Source: Camarhynchus parvulus
Lineage: Eukaryota > Chordata > Aves > Passeriformes > Thraupidae
NCBI RefSeq assembly: GCF_901933205.1
Contig: NC_044572.1
Span: 23,894,501-23,958,500 of the forward strand
Direction of reading: 5' to 3'
Length of the DNA: 64,000 nt
The position numbers were made by a program, and so were the translations under genes. Below the pieces are notes generated by a model, which was given only the letters and a program-made list of their open reading frames with translations, was not told the origin of the DNA and made no database searches. Every line of letters begins with the position of its first letter. Positions within the stretch are counted from its first letter, which is position 1. Below are positions 26,501 through 34,300 of this stretch, one piece after another.

Positions 26501-28700
26501 TTATTAGATAATGGTGTTCTGTCAATGGCACTATTTTACAGTGACGGAAATATTCCAGTCTTAGCAGAGATCATGTCTTCTGCAGTCTGGAATATTCTTT
26601 ATTGAGAGGGCTATCCTCTTCATCAAAAGTGTTGTCAGGCATTAGAATGGGACACCCAGGGAAGTGGAAGAGTCATCTCCCTGGGGATACTTCAAAGATG
26701 CAGACACGGCACCCAGGAACATGCTTTAATGGAGGAATTTGCAGTTTTAGGTTTATGGCTGGACTTGATGCTCTTTAGGGTCTTCCCCAACCTAAAGGGT
26801 TCTATGATTCACTTGTATTAGACTAATTTTGATTTTTAATTTAAACTGGGGACTGTTATGACTAATCCTTGAATTAAAGTTAATATTAAATTCATATTTT
26901 TCAGGCCCAAATTCCATAAAATTCAAGCCTATCCCTATTGCTTTACAAATATAATACACTTTTTTCCCTAAGATGATGAAATTCCAAGACCTAACTTTTG
27001 TATGATGATTGTAAGGGCTGTACCATAACGACCTCCATTTGAGGCTCAGTGATCTGTGCTGTGCTTCCATTTCACATTGCTATCACCAGTATTAGCAAGC
27101 ACAACAGAACTGCTGTTGACATAAAACAAGGGCTGCAGTTTTAGTTTAAATAAAAAACTATGACATAACTTTTGAGTTTATGGCATAAACTGAAACCTGC
27201 TTAGCGAGATTTTGGCATTCTCTGAATTTAACATGCACATCTCCTTGTCAAAGTGAGTTTGGATTCTCAACTGCTTTTCACCAGTGTTCATTTAGCTCTT
27301 CAGCTCTCCTGAACTTCGTGCAAAATGCCCAGGAAAGCTGTAATTTCAACGGAAAATTTGGGAATATTCTTCCCTAAATTAGGATTTTTCCCCAAGAAAA
27401 AGTTCCACTGAGATTTGTTACAGGATTTAATTTCATTTACTGTGGTCAGTACCTTCAGTGGTCTTTGTGTCGTCTCCAATGCACCTGATTTCACCATGAT
27501 ATGAACTATGGGCAGCACATTTCCTTTGCTAGAAAATGTGTATATCTGGGTAAGGATGTAAGACTTCATGGTGAATAAACCTGTACTCTAAGCACTCTGT
27601 TTGCATGACAATAACTCTCGTAGATTTTAATGAAAAATATCCAATAACGTGGTAAAGCAGATAAAGCATGAAAGCACTACTTTTTATCAACCAAATATTT
27701 TTCATTTTTAAAGAAGAGATCCAATAATTGTCATATAAAACATCAATCATTATGAAGCCAAAAGTCTTGAAGAAGTATTGAGCTCAAAATCAAGGAAACT
27801 AGGTGAGTCTATAATAAGCTAGAACTGTGAGGTTCACAAAGCATATAAAAGTTATTCCTATACATGAAGGATTAGAGGATGCACTTAATTTATAATATTA
27901 TGTACTTCCTCAGTTGACATTTACAAAAACAATTAAATATAGAAAAAGGTAATTACAGTAGTTTGTAGAAATAAGCTTATCTAACATTTGATCACAGGAT
28001 ATTTCTGTCAAAGTACATAGAACATCTATTTTTTATCCATTGCATGGATAACAAATGCACACTTACAAAAACTGCACCCAGACACCAAACAAACACACTA
28101 TTAATGGGGAGATATTCTTCAGCTGACTAAAAGCTTAATTTAGTTTCAATACCAATCACATTTAGATGTTACATATAAATGAATTAATAATAAAGAAGTG
28201 AAAAATAATGTTTCAGTGCTGTCTCAGTAAATTTTTAAACAAGTGTGTAACAGCTTCTGTATAATCTTTGGTTTAGAACCTGTCCAGCCTTACTTGTTAA
28301 AAAGAACACACAATGTATATGTTACTCAATAAAATGTTATAGTATGTATTTAATCAATACCCATGTTTTACATGTAGATTAGGTGTATTAATCAATGCCA
28401 AGTTTTACATAGAGATTATGTACAGCACTCATTTTTGTTCAGCTGCTAAAACTTTAGCTTCGCTCATAAAACAAAGTGCCACTATCTGAGGCAAAGCTTT
28501 TAGGCTACCTTCCTGAAATGAAACATCTGACAATACAACAGAAACATCTTTAAATTTATAAAGATACATCTAATAGAACCAATTCACATTTCCACAATGA
28601 CAATCAAATATAATTCATACTGTATCTTACCTACAAGCAGAAAATATATTTTGCACTGTAAGTCCCAAAAGAAGTTGGCTAAAGGGCTCCATGAAAGCAT
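8431..28700 (-). CDS. HEPACAM2: HEPACAM2, Ig-superfamily membrane protein (gene, coding span, 9 coding exons)
   Basis: The nine minus-strand exons join in phase to 1383 nt (460 residues plus stop), close to the human length. In order the protein has a signal peptide (about 1-27), an N-terminal V-type Ig domain (about 28-139), two C2-type Ig domains (about 150-235 and 240-333), one transmembrane helix (about 349-369) and a cytoplasmic tail of about 90 residues. The family is described as HEPACAM-like cell-adhesion/secretory-pathway proteins; human HEPACAM2 (MIKI) has been linked to Golgi and centrosome function in mitosis. N-glycosylation sequons occur in all three Ig domains. The first three introns are phase 1, as is usual for Ig exons. 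It is divergent from VPS50, the same neighbour as in mammals. All exon ends use GT-AG. Assignment rests on strong remembered similarity to the human protein along its whole length. Confidence 0.93.
8548..10692 (-). other. HEPACAM2: HEPACAM2 intron 8
   Basis: A 2.1 kb phase-0 intron with GT-AG ends. It contains an inverted CR1 fragment at about 9374-9510. Nothing else recognisable. Confidence 0.8.
9374..9510 (-). mobile_element. CR1 LINE 3'-end fragment
   Basis: The plus strand shows the classic inverted CR1 tail: 'atcatagaaggtctgggttgg', then 'tgatcatccagttccaacccc', then 'ctagaccaggttgctc'. It is inserted antisense to the window and therefore sense to HEPACAM2. Confidence 0.85.
10693..10766 (-). 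CDS. HEPACAM2: HEPACAM2 coding exon 8
   Basis: A 74-nt cytoplasmic exon (residues 398-422, first codon split). The reading GHESALDDFGIYEFISF closely matches human GHEDALDDFGIYEFVAF. Acceptor ctttag and donor gtatgt are both present. It is entered in phase 1 and left in phase 0. It holds a tyrosine in a GIYEFI context. Confidence 0.92.
10767..12063 (-). other. HEPACAM2: HEPACAM2 intron 7
   Basis: A 1.3 kb phase-1 intron with GT-AG ends. No repeat family or other element was recognised in it. Confidence 0.75.
12064..12101 (-). CDS. HEPACAM2: HEPACAM2 coding exon 7 (38-nt micro-exon)
   Basis: Too short for ORF-based detection. It was found by searching for the missing tail segment in the required phase. 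Between acceptor ttctag and donor gtaatg there are exactly 38 nt, reading (R)AEADYRKAQAFS(G), against human RPETEYRKAQTFSG. Entry phase 2 and exit phase 1 fit both neighbours. Confidence 0.9.
12102..12223 (-). other. HEPACAM2: HEPACAM2 intron 6 (122 bp)
   Basis: A short phase-2 intron between two micro-exons, with donor gtaaaa and acceptor ttctag. Confidence 0.85.
12224..12248 (-). CDS. HEPACAM2: HEPACAM2 coding exon 6 (25-nt micro-exon)
   Basis: Encodes VIQQKLQS(R), matching human VIKQKLEG(R), directly after the juxtamembrane KRYQPHK. The acceptor is tttcag with a long pyrimidine tract and the donor is gtaaaa. Entry phase 1, exit phase 2. It lies only 79 nt from exon 5. Confidence 0.9.
12328..12453 (-). 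CDS. HEPACAM2: HEPACAM2 coding exon 5 (transmembrane helix)
   Basis: A 126-nt exon, residues 335-376. The short stalk begins GLEKLAQKGKS, as in human. It is followed by one hydrophobic helix (ITGISLFLILAMAFLFLW, about residues 349-369) and a basic stop-transfer segment KRYQPHK. Acceptor gtcacag and donor gtatgt, phase 1 on both sides. Confidence 0.93.
12454..15265 (-). other. HEPACAM2: HEPACAM2 intron 4
   Basis: A 2.8 kb phase-1 intron containing an inverted CR1 fragment at about 12957-13100. No other element was recognised. Confidence 0.75.
12957..13100 (-). mobile_element. CR1 LINE fragment, inverted
   Basis: Inverted CR1 landmarks on the plus strand: 'gaatcagagagtcagttggctgg', 'cctctaagaccattaagtct', 'ccttaaacacctccaaggatgg' and 'ggactccacca'. 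It is truncated and diverged. Confidence 0.8.
15266..15562 (-). CDS. HEPACAM2: HEPACAM2 coding exon 4 (membrane-proximal Ig C2 domain)
   Basis: A 297-nt phase 1-1 exon, residues 236-334, one Ig domain. The B-strand cysteine is in LFDCSAD, the tryptophan in YSWIQ, and the F strand reads DYMCCAF with a double cysteine, as in human. Sequons include DNTT and NNVT. Acceptor aatgcag and donor gtaaga. Confidence 0.95.
15563..21565 (-). other. HEPACAM2: HEPACAM2 intron 3
   Basis: The longest HEPACAM2 intron (6.0 kb), phase 1. It includes a very AT-rich stretch near 16115-16195. A 170-codon same-strand frame at 17727-18239 has no recognisable domain and no supporting evidence. No CR1 or LTR was recognised. 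Confidence 0.75.
21566..21850 (-). CDS. HEPACAM2: HEPACAM2 coding exon 3 (first Ig C2 domain)
   Basis: A 285-nt phase 1-1 exon, residues 141-235. It opens VPVTKPTVHTEPSSGVVEYV, matching human DPVTKPVVQIHPPSGAVEYV. The canonical Ig cysteines are in LKCIV and YSCLV, and the tryptophan in YQWMK. Sequons NIT, NAT and NYS. Acceptor ttttacag and donor gtgagt. Confidence 0.95.
21851..22922 (-). other. HEPACAM2: HEPACAM2 intron 2
   Basis: A 1.1 kb phase-1 intron with GT-AG ends. Nothing recognisable inside. Confidence 0.8.
22923..23273 (-). CDS. HEPACAM2: HEPACAM2 coding exon 2 (N-terminal V-type Ig domain)
   Basis: A 351-nt phase 1-1 exon, residues 24-140. It begins GICSALKLTVPSHTIHG, the end of the signal peptide and start of the mature protein. 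It has the conserved IQIIWLFER and VVPDLEYQHKFTLMPPNASL blocks of human HEPACAM2. Both canonical Ig cysteines are absent: the B strand reads LHLSVDY and the F strand EGNYIVKV, as also in human. Sequons NAT, NAS and NGT. Acceptor atgcag and donor gtaagt. Confidence 0.95.
24550..24604 (+). mobile_element. CR1 LINE 3' terminus fragment
   Basis: Carries the sense CR1 3' end: 'ggttggacttgatgatcctt' through to 'gagattctgtgattctt'. About 55 nt are recognisable. Confidence 0.75.
26622..26811 (+). mobile_element. CR1 LINE 3'-end fragment
   Basis: Sense CR1 tail with 'ctggggatacttcaaagatg', then 'ggctggacttgatgctcttt', then 'cctaaagggttctatgattc'. It is diverged and truncated, and antisense to HEPACAM2. 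Confidence 0.8.
28346..28422. repeat. Two-copy tandem repeat (unit about 39 bp)
   Basis: Units 28346-28384 and 28385-28422 share 'TTAATCAAT', 'GTTTTACAT' and 'AGATTA' blocks in the same order, with a few substitutions. It lies in HEPACAM2 intron 1, about 210 bp inside the donor of exon 1. Confidence 0.7.
28631..28700 (-). CDS. HEPACAM2: HEPACAM2 coding exon 1 (signal peptide; start codon)
   Basis: A 70-nt coding part (residues 1-23 plus the first base of codon 24) followed by donor gtaaga. The frame ending DLQCKIYFLLVG joins exon 2 in phase 1 and matches human QCKIYLLLFG, giving a signal peptide with core CKIYFLLVGICSA. The nearest in-frame ATG is at 28700-28698 (A at -3). The mammalian start region (MGQDAFMEPF) is visible in a different frame as VGQDAFMEPF from 28710, with GTG for the first codon, and that frame stops early in exon 2. 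The start is therefore inferred; an additional upstream exon is possible. Confidence 0.75.
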
Positions 28701-28900
28701 CCTGTCCCACACAAATGCCACCCTCTCAGCACTAAGCCAGGGCTTGGACCTGCAGCTGCTGGTTTATTTGCTAGGGAAATCAGCAATGAGTTAACAGGTC
28801 CTATCCTGTCCCCTGCCTTAGGTGATTTGAATATGTGTATACAAAGAACAAAGGGAGTGGAGCACCTGTTAGATGAGGACCCATCTTCATTGCCTCTGAC
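28701..28900 (-). promoter_or_regulatory. HEPACAM2: Putative HEPACAM2 5' UTR and proximal promoter
   Basis: This is the region upstream of the inferred start codon; it is not CpG-rich. Short motifs on it include an E-box CAGCTG (28753-28758), a forkhead-like AGCAAATAAACC on the minus strand (about 28760-28771) and GTTAAC, an HNF1 half-site (28790-28795). These would suit an epithelial or neuroendocrine gene. Such motifs also occur by chance, and no clear TATA box or transcription start is visible. Confidence 0.25.
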
Positions 28901-31129
28901 TTTATCATAACCCTTCCCCAGCGGTCACAGCAAATATGACACAGAATGTAATAAATGGGGCACACAATACAAAGTACATTTAATTAATAGAAGTAAGTAA
29001 ACGCACCAGGTGAACAGGTTATACAGTGATTAACTTCCTTTAGTTATAGTTTCATAAAAAATACTGTGATGCTACATGCTTATTTCAAACTAAAATTAGT
29101 ATTCAGAATATTTTTTCAGAACTTTTTAAATGACAGCCTCTCATTTTCTGTTACAAAAACCCCCCTGTTGAACAGCTGTTAAAAAGCCTTTCTAATTTTT
29201 TTCTTAGCCCTTTCAAGCCCATAACTCTTCTGCATTTTTTTCCTTAACATAAGTATAACTCAGCAAAGAATAAACTCCCTTTGTCTAAACAACATGTGAT
29301 GTCAAGTGCCTATGACACATCTTTGAAATGAAAATCCTATGGCTAGAGTGGACAGCTTACTACAGTTGTTAACTGCTGATTATTGTTTCTTCTCCATTAA
29401 CTTACATCAGTTTAAATTAACATTAATGTAGGGTTTGGATTTTGTCCAAAGCTGTCACTCATCATACAAATCAGCAGCAAACTGGACAAACCCTCCCAGA
29501 GCTGTGCAGTAACAGTTTGCAACAGCAAATACTAGCAGTGACAGAGACGGTTTATCCATACAAAACCACACAATATTTTTCACTAAACAGCACTTAGCCA
29601 GACTATTATGGACTAACAAACATTAGGCTAGACTGCATTCCACTTTGTGCAGGAGCAACTGGTAGGAAGGAATTGCCTCCCCCTCACTGTGTGCTAGGAG
29701 CAGGGGTCCAGCAAGGTGCTAAGCCCCCATCAGAAGGGATAAGCACTCAATTTTTACCTTAGTTAAAGAGAGGTTAAAACACCCAGGTGCTTCCAGGTCC
29801 AATATAAGAAATACAAGGGTTATTCCAGGTTAATAAAGCAGAAGTACAGTGATCCCACCAGAAATAATATCACCACCTGACATATGTCAGGAGATGAAGA
29901 GGGTATTTGACATATTCCCAAAAGCTTTCCATTATCCTGTCCACCTGAATGTTGTTGTTTGGAAGCTGCTTAATCCACCTAACTGTAGGCTTGATATATC
30001 AAATTGCAACCTTTTATAAAACCCAGGTTAGAAATTATCATCTACTTGACTTCACCATGTAACAAAATATTGGTCATAGATTCCAACTGAGTTCTAACTG
30101 AAATAATGGGATGTTTAGTACTGGAATAAAACTTGTGTTGGCACTTTAAATACCCCATATGGGCAAAAAATAGTAATAATAAAAAAGAAACAGATAAGCA
30201 CAGTTATGTTTTTCAATTGTGTCCTGTCATTTCCAGCATTTTAATATATTCTTGATGTTAACATACTGCAAGTTTTTACACAAACTCACACAAATGTCAT
30301 GCATGTGAAAAATTGATTTTCTTTCCAGTAGCTTGCGCCAGTTGTTAAATGGCATTTAGACTTAATACAAATCAAACACCCCTCCTTTTGAATAGAAGCA
30401 ACTACATTAAAGCAACACTATTTGCAGCACCAACAATCTGCAAATTTTAATTATTTTATTAATTAGAAGTAACTTTGTTATGTGCTAAAGTTGTTAGAGG
30501 TTTTCCACGAAACAATTACACGATATTCTCAATGGTAGCCAGAAGTAGCGAGGTCCTGCCAAGGGAAGCAGGGAGGGACCATGGCTGCTGTCCCTCCCTT
30601 TGTCAGTGTGTGGTTTCAAAGGCACCTGCTCCTACCTGCCCTACCCTGCAACAACCCAGCAGCAGCTGCGGCGCTGGGTAACAGCAGGATCAGGAAACAC
30701 ACGGAGCTGACCTACGTGCCCTGGAGAAGGAAAAAACCCTTTTTCCTACAGGCACAACCATGCCACAGTCCATGCGCAGGTGGCCTCACCCTCGAACGCT
30801 GCCTCGACTGTAGGATAAATTCTTTCTTTTCTTGTGCGGATATAAATTAGATTTTAAAAGCTATCTGGTGGGTTTTGGTGTGTGTGTGTGTTTTTAAAAT
30901 GGCTATCAATACAACTAAATAAGAATGATACAAGCCTCTTTTGCCGACGCAAACTACATCCATCACCCGTGATCAGGCCAGACGCGCTCTGTGCCTAACG
31001 CTCGAAAGAACCCGAGACAACCAGGAAATTCTCCTCGTCTACGTGTACGCTCTAGCTTGTCTCCATACACAGAAATGCGTTTTATCTCCAGACATAAGCA
31101 CGTCCGAATGTACACAGCCGAGCCTCAAC
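28901..31129. other. Intergenic spacer between divergent HEPACAM2 and VPS50
   Basis: AT-rich spacer with no exon recognised. A short (TG)n run occurs at about 30878-30891. GC content and CpG rise from about 30700 toward the VPS50 promoter. Confidence 0.6.
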
Positions 31130-31247
31130 ACTCAGACTCCACAGCCCGCCCTGCCGCCCGCGCTGCCGGGACTTGTAGTCGTGGCTGCCGCTCGGGAACT
31201 ACCGCTCCCAGGGAGCCGCGGGCGGGCGCGGTCAGGTGGCGCCCAAC

Positions 31248-31286
31248 ATGGCTGCGCCGTGCCCCGGCGCCTTGCGCGGCCGCTGA
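31248..31286 (+). CDS. Upstream ORF in the VPS50 5' leader (12 codons)
   Basis: ATG at 31248 sits in a strong context (A at -3, G at +4) and the frame ends at TGA 31284-31286, 28 nt before the VPS50 start codon. The 12-residue peptide is Ala/Pro/Gly/Arg-rich and not recognisable. The ATG is also the core of the YY1-like motif, so it is translated only if transcription starts upstream of it. Confidence 0.4.
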   Translation: MAAPCPGALRGR

Positions 31287-31314
31287 GCGCAGTCGGGGCG
31301 GCGGCGGGGCCATC

Positions 31315-31347
31315 ATGCAGAAGATCAAGTCGCTGATGACCCGCCAG
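31315..31347 (+). CDS. VPS50: VPS50 coding exon 1
   Basis: Encodes [11 protein letters not shown], identical to the human N-terminus, then donor gtgagc. The ATG has A at -3. It is 11 codons ending in phase 0, inside the CpG island. Confidence 0.95.
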
Positions 31348-34300
31348 GTGAGCGGCTCTTCTCGGGGGCCGGCAGGATACCGGGCTCTCCTCGGGGCCGC
31401 CGCGCCCGGGCACTCCGGAGAGCCGCCGGTGCGCGGGCATCGCCCTCTGTCCTGCCGGGGAGGGAGGGAGGGAGGGAGGGCTTGGGGCGTGTGGGCTCCT
31501 GCTGCCCACGCATCCGCCTTGTTTTCTCCTCCGAGAAATGGAAACGTGCGCAGGTGCCAACGCGTAGCTCTTGTCACAACAGAGAGAGAAATCGTTGTTG
31601 AAGATGACAGGGCGGGCCCGTGTCAGTTTGCTTTTTTGACATATAATTTTGAGCGCTGGGCTGTGGTTCTGTAACATGGCTTTGTCTGGCAGTAAGTGCT
31701 TTTGGTCCAAAGGGAGGCGAGGCTGAGAAGATGCCAGGGACAGATTTGGGTGGGCACATAGTGAGTGTGTGCTAGAGCACTCGGTGTGTGTCTGTCACCT
31801 CACTCCTGTCTGCTACTTGTACCGGTTGTCTCCAGGATTATGTAGATCTAACCTCCTTTTGGACCAATATTTCTAACATTGAGAAGTGTATCAGCAGAAC
31901 ATTCAGTTATTCACAAATATAAGATACCCCTGAAAAGAAGCCACTTTATTTGTGTCTAATTGGAGAACTTAAAAAAATCACTTGTGTCACTCACATCAGA
32001 TATTCTAGATAGTTAAAGTAAATCATGGGAAAGTCAGAAGCTTTTTTTGCCCTAGAACTTTGCCCTCAGAGTTGTGATCCTTATGCAGGAGGCAGGACTT
32101 AAAAATGAACACTTGTGTGAAAGTGGAACTGCCAGAATAATGTTCTGTTCTGCTTCAGTAGAGGGTTACATGATTCGTTTTCAGCTTGACTGCGAGGAGT
32201 GCTGGGAAGCCTGCCCAGTGTGGAGGTGATGTTTTCTGCAAATGATAACAACTTAGGCAATTTTCAGTCATTTGAAAGGATTAGGTTCTATTTACCATTT
32301 GCTAAGTGAAACATTATATTTCTTCTGGAGGTAAGTCACTAGAACTGCATATTTTTGAAAGGACTCGAGGAAGATTTTGTGTGAAGTATGAGAAACTGCA
32401 GCAGTTGCTTTGCTTGTTTCTTACTTTGAATTTCTGATGCATAGAGGTGAGTCATCTTTGATGGTGGCAACTGCAGAGGGAGGATGTTTTGAGGTGATGC
32501 GTGACAAAATCTGAGAATCAAAACCAAAATGGAGAGATTTTGCATCTTGGGAGTCTTGGGAGGATGAAACAGTTGTAAAATGTAGTAGTTAGCACTAAAA
32601 TGATGTACAACACTTTTGTCAGTTTCAAAGAATAAATACAAACTTTCTCACCATAAACTGATATAGTAGGTCCTTTTAGAAATTTAGGTACCCAGGACCA
32701 GAAAGGGGCTTGGAAAAAATACTGTTAACATTGATCACAAGAGAAGGAAGAAAGTCTGCCTGAAACTTTTGACTCACAGGAGCACACTGAAGTCTCAAGG
32801 GAAACCAGAGTCAGAACCATATCTGAAACTTGAATGCGTAGATTCATTTCTGCCTAGGGAGCTGGCAGAAAATGTGCTAAGCAGCCTGTTCTGTGGTATT
32901 GCTGCTTGAAATGGTGAGATGCTGTTTCAGGTTGTCAGGAGAAGTGGGTGCCCCATCCCTGGAAGTGTTCAAGGCTGAGCTGGATGGGGCCCTGAGCAGC
33001 CTGATCTAGTGGAAGGTGTCCCTGCCCATGGCAGGGCTTGGAACTACATGAACTTTAGATTCCTTCTAACCCAAACCTTCCTATGAAAACTGTGAATATG
33101 TTTGATATTCAACAAACATACATGCTATTTATGTGGCTATATGTGTTTTAAGGAGTAATAATTATATAAAGAAGGTAGTGTGGATTATGCAACCTTTTCA
33201 GTTCAATTACACATAGGGAAAGCCAGTCCTAGTAGTGGAATATGGTAAGTAGAAAAATATGCCATCAAGCAGAAATAATCTTGCATTAGAGTAGCTGGCA
33301 CCTAACTTGAATTCAGTTATTTGATTCCATTAAATCATTAAGTTAGTGGAACAAAGTATGCTATGTTTTTTGGACACACGTTCATTCTAAAATTTAAGGT
33401 AACATCTGGGCATTGACAGGAGGATGTGAGTGAGTTTGATAAAGAAAATGTTAGTGAACTGTATTGAAAAGGTAAATATTGCAGCATAAAACTGGAAATG
33501 CTTAGATGTTTGTGGAGCATAATTTATATACCAATGGTCTTGCTTAAATGTTGCTAGAATGAGGTCTTAGCCTTCCAGCTACATGTCAGAGTGTTTATTA
33601 AGGGACCTGTAGATACCTATTCAACATCAGGTAAGACTTGATTGCAAGATGCATAAAGGAATCAAACTGAACTGATTATTAAAATTCTTTTAAAGGGTCT
33701 AAGAAGTCCTCAGGAGAGTGTTAATGACCTCAGTCCAATTGAAAACTTACGGATTCCTACTAAGGTATGATACAACATCCCTCCCCTCCCACTCCCTTTT
33801 AGTTTTTCTTTTTATAGTTAAATGACACTTAGCTGTGTCTTTTTTTTTTCCTTAACGCCAGGCTTACTGTTGTTCTTTTTTCAGTTTTATTTCTTGCTGA
33901 AAGTCTTTTAGAGTGTTTTAATGAAAAAATTAAGAGCTGTGAGACAACTTCAAATGAATTTGCATGAAAATTTTTTCTTGAAACTTTTCAGTTGTCTCTG
34001 GATGCTGATCTTAATATTATTTAGGTTTCTTGCTGGAGTGAATTAAAAAAAAAAGAAGAAAAAAGAAAAATGCCTTTTTGAGTTTACTTTGGGAAGTAGA
34101 TGCTGTGTGAAAGGCCTGTATAATTCTAGTCAGAACATTTAGTTTATTCATTATTTTGGTGCTGTAAGTATCTTTTGTAATTTCATAGTTTTAATCTTCA
34201 GCATGTGTAATTAACTTCATGTTCTATTTCAAAAGTTAGATCTTTATAATAGCAGTAGTTTTTGGTATTTTTTTAGGTCTCACTATTTAAATGAAGCCAC

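Larger units (their letters stand above)
23274..28630 (-). other. HEPACAM2: HEPACAM2 intron 1
   Basis: A 5.4 kb phase-1 intron separating the signal-peptide exon from the Ig exons. It contains CR1 fragments at about 24550-24604 and 26622-26811 and a two-copy tandem repeat at 28346-28422. The frame at 25002-25238 was not recognised as coding. Confidence 0.7.
31130..31480 (+). promoter_or_regulatory. VPS50: VPS50 CpG-island promoter
   Basis: An abrupt GC- and CpG-rich block around exon 1 with no TATA box, typical of a housekeeping promoter. Visible motifs are two ZNF143/SBS-like elements in opposite orientation (31162-31180, read on minus as GACTACAAGTCCCGGCAGC; and 31195-31217 on plus with AACTACCGCTCCCAG), a GC box GGGCGGG (about 31219-31226), and a YY1-like CAACATGGCTGC (31244-31255) where such motifs usually mark the start site. 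Transcription probably begins near or just upstream of 31244. Confidence 0.7.
31348..33695 (+). other. VPS50: VPS50 intron 1
   Basis: A 2.3 kb phase-0 intron. The first 130 bp remain CpG-rich and include a G-quadruplex-capable run (31457-31480). A CR1 fragment lies at 32920-33085. Confidence 0.85.

Noticed and set aside
28631..28692. Alternative HEPACAM2 start at the ATG 28692 (MEPF frame)
   Set aside because: It resembles the human N-terminus but does not join exon 2 in the Ig frame and meets a TGA early in exon 2.
30941..31710. Several long frames on both strands (up to 227 codons)
   Set aside because: They run across the CpG-island promoter and exon 1 of VPS50, where stop codons are rare. 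Only the short [11 protein letters not shown] frame matches a known protein.
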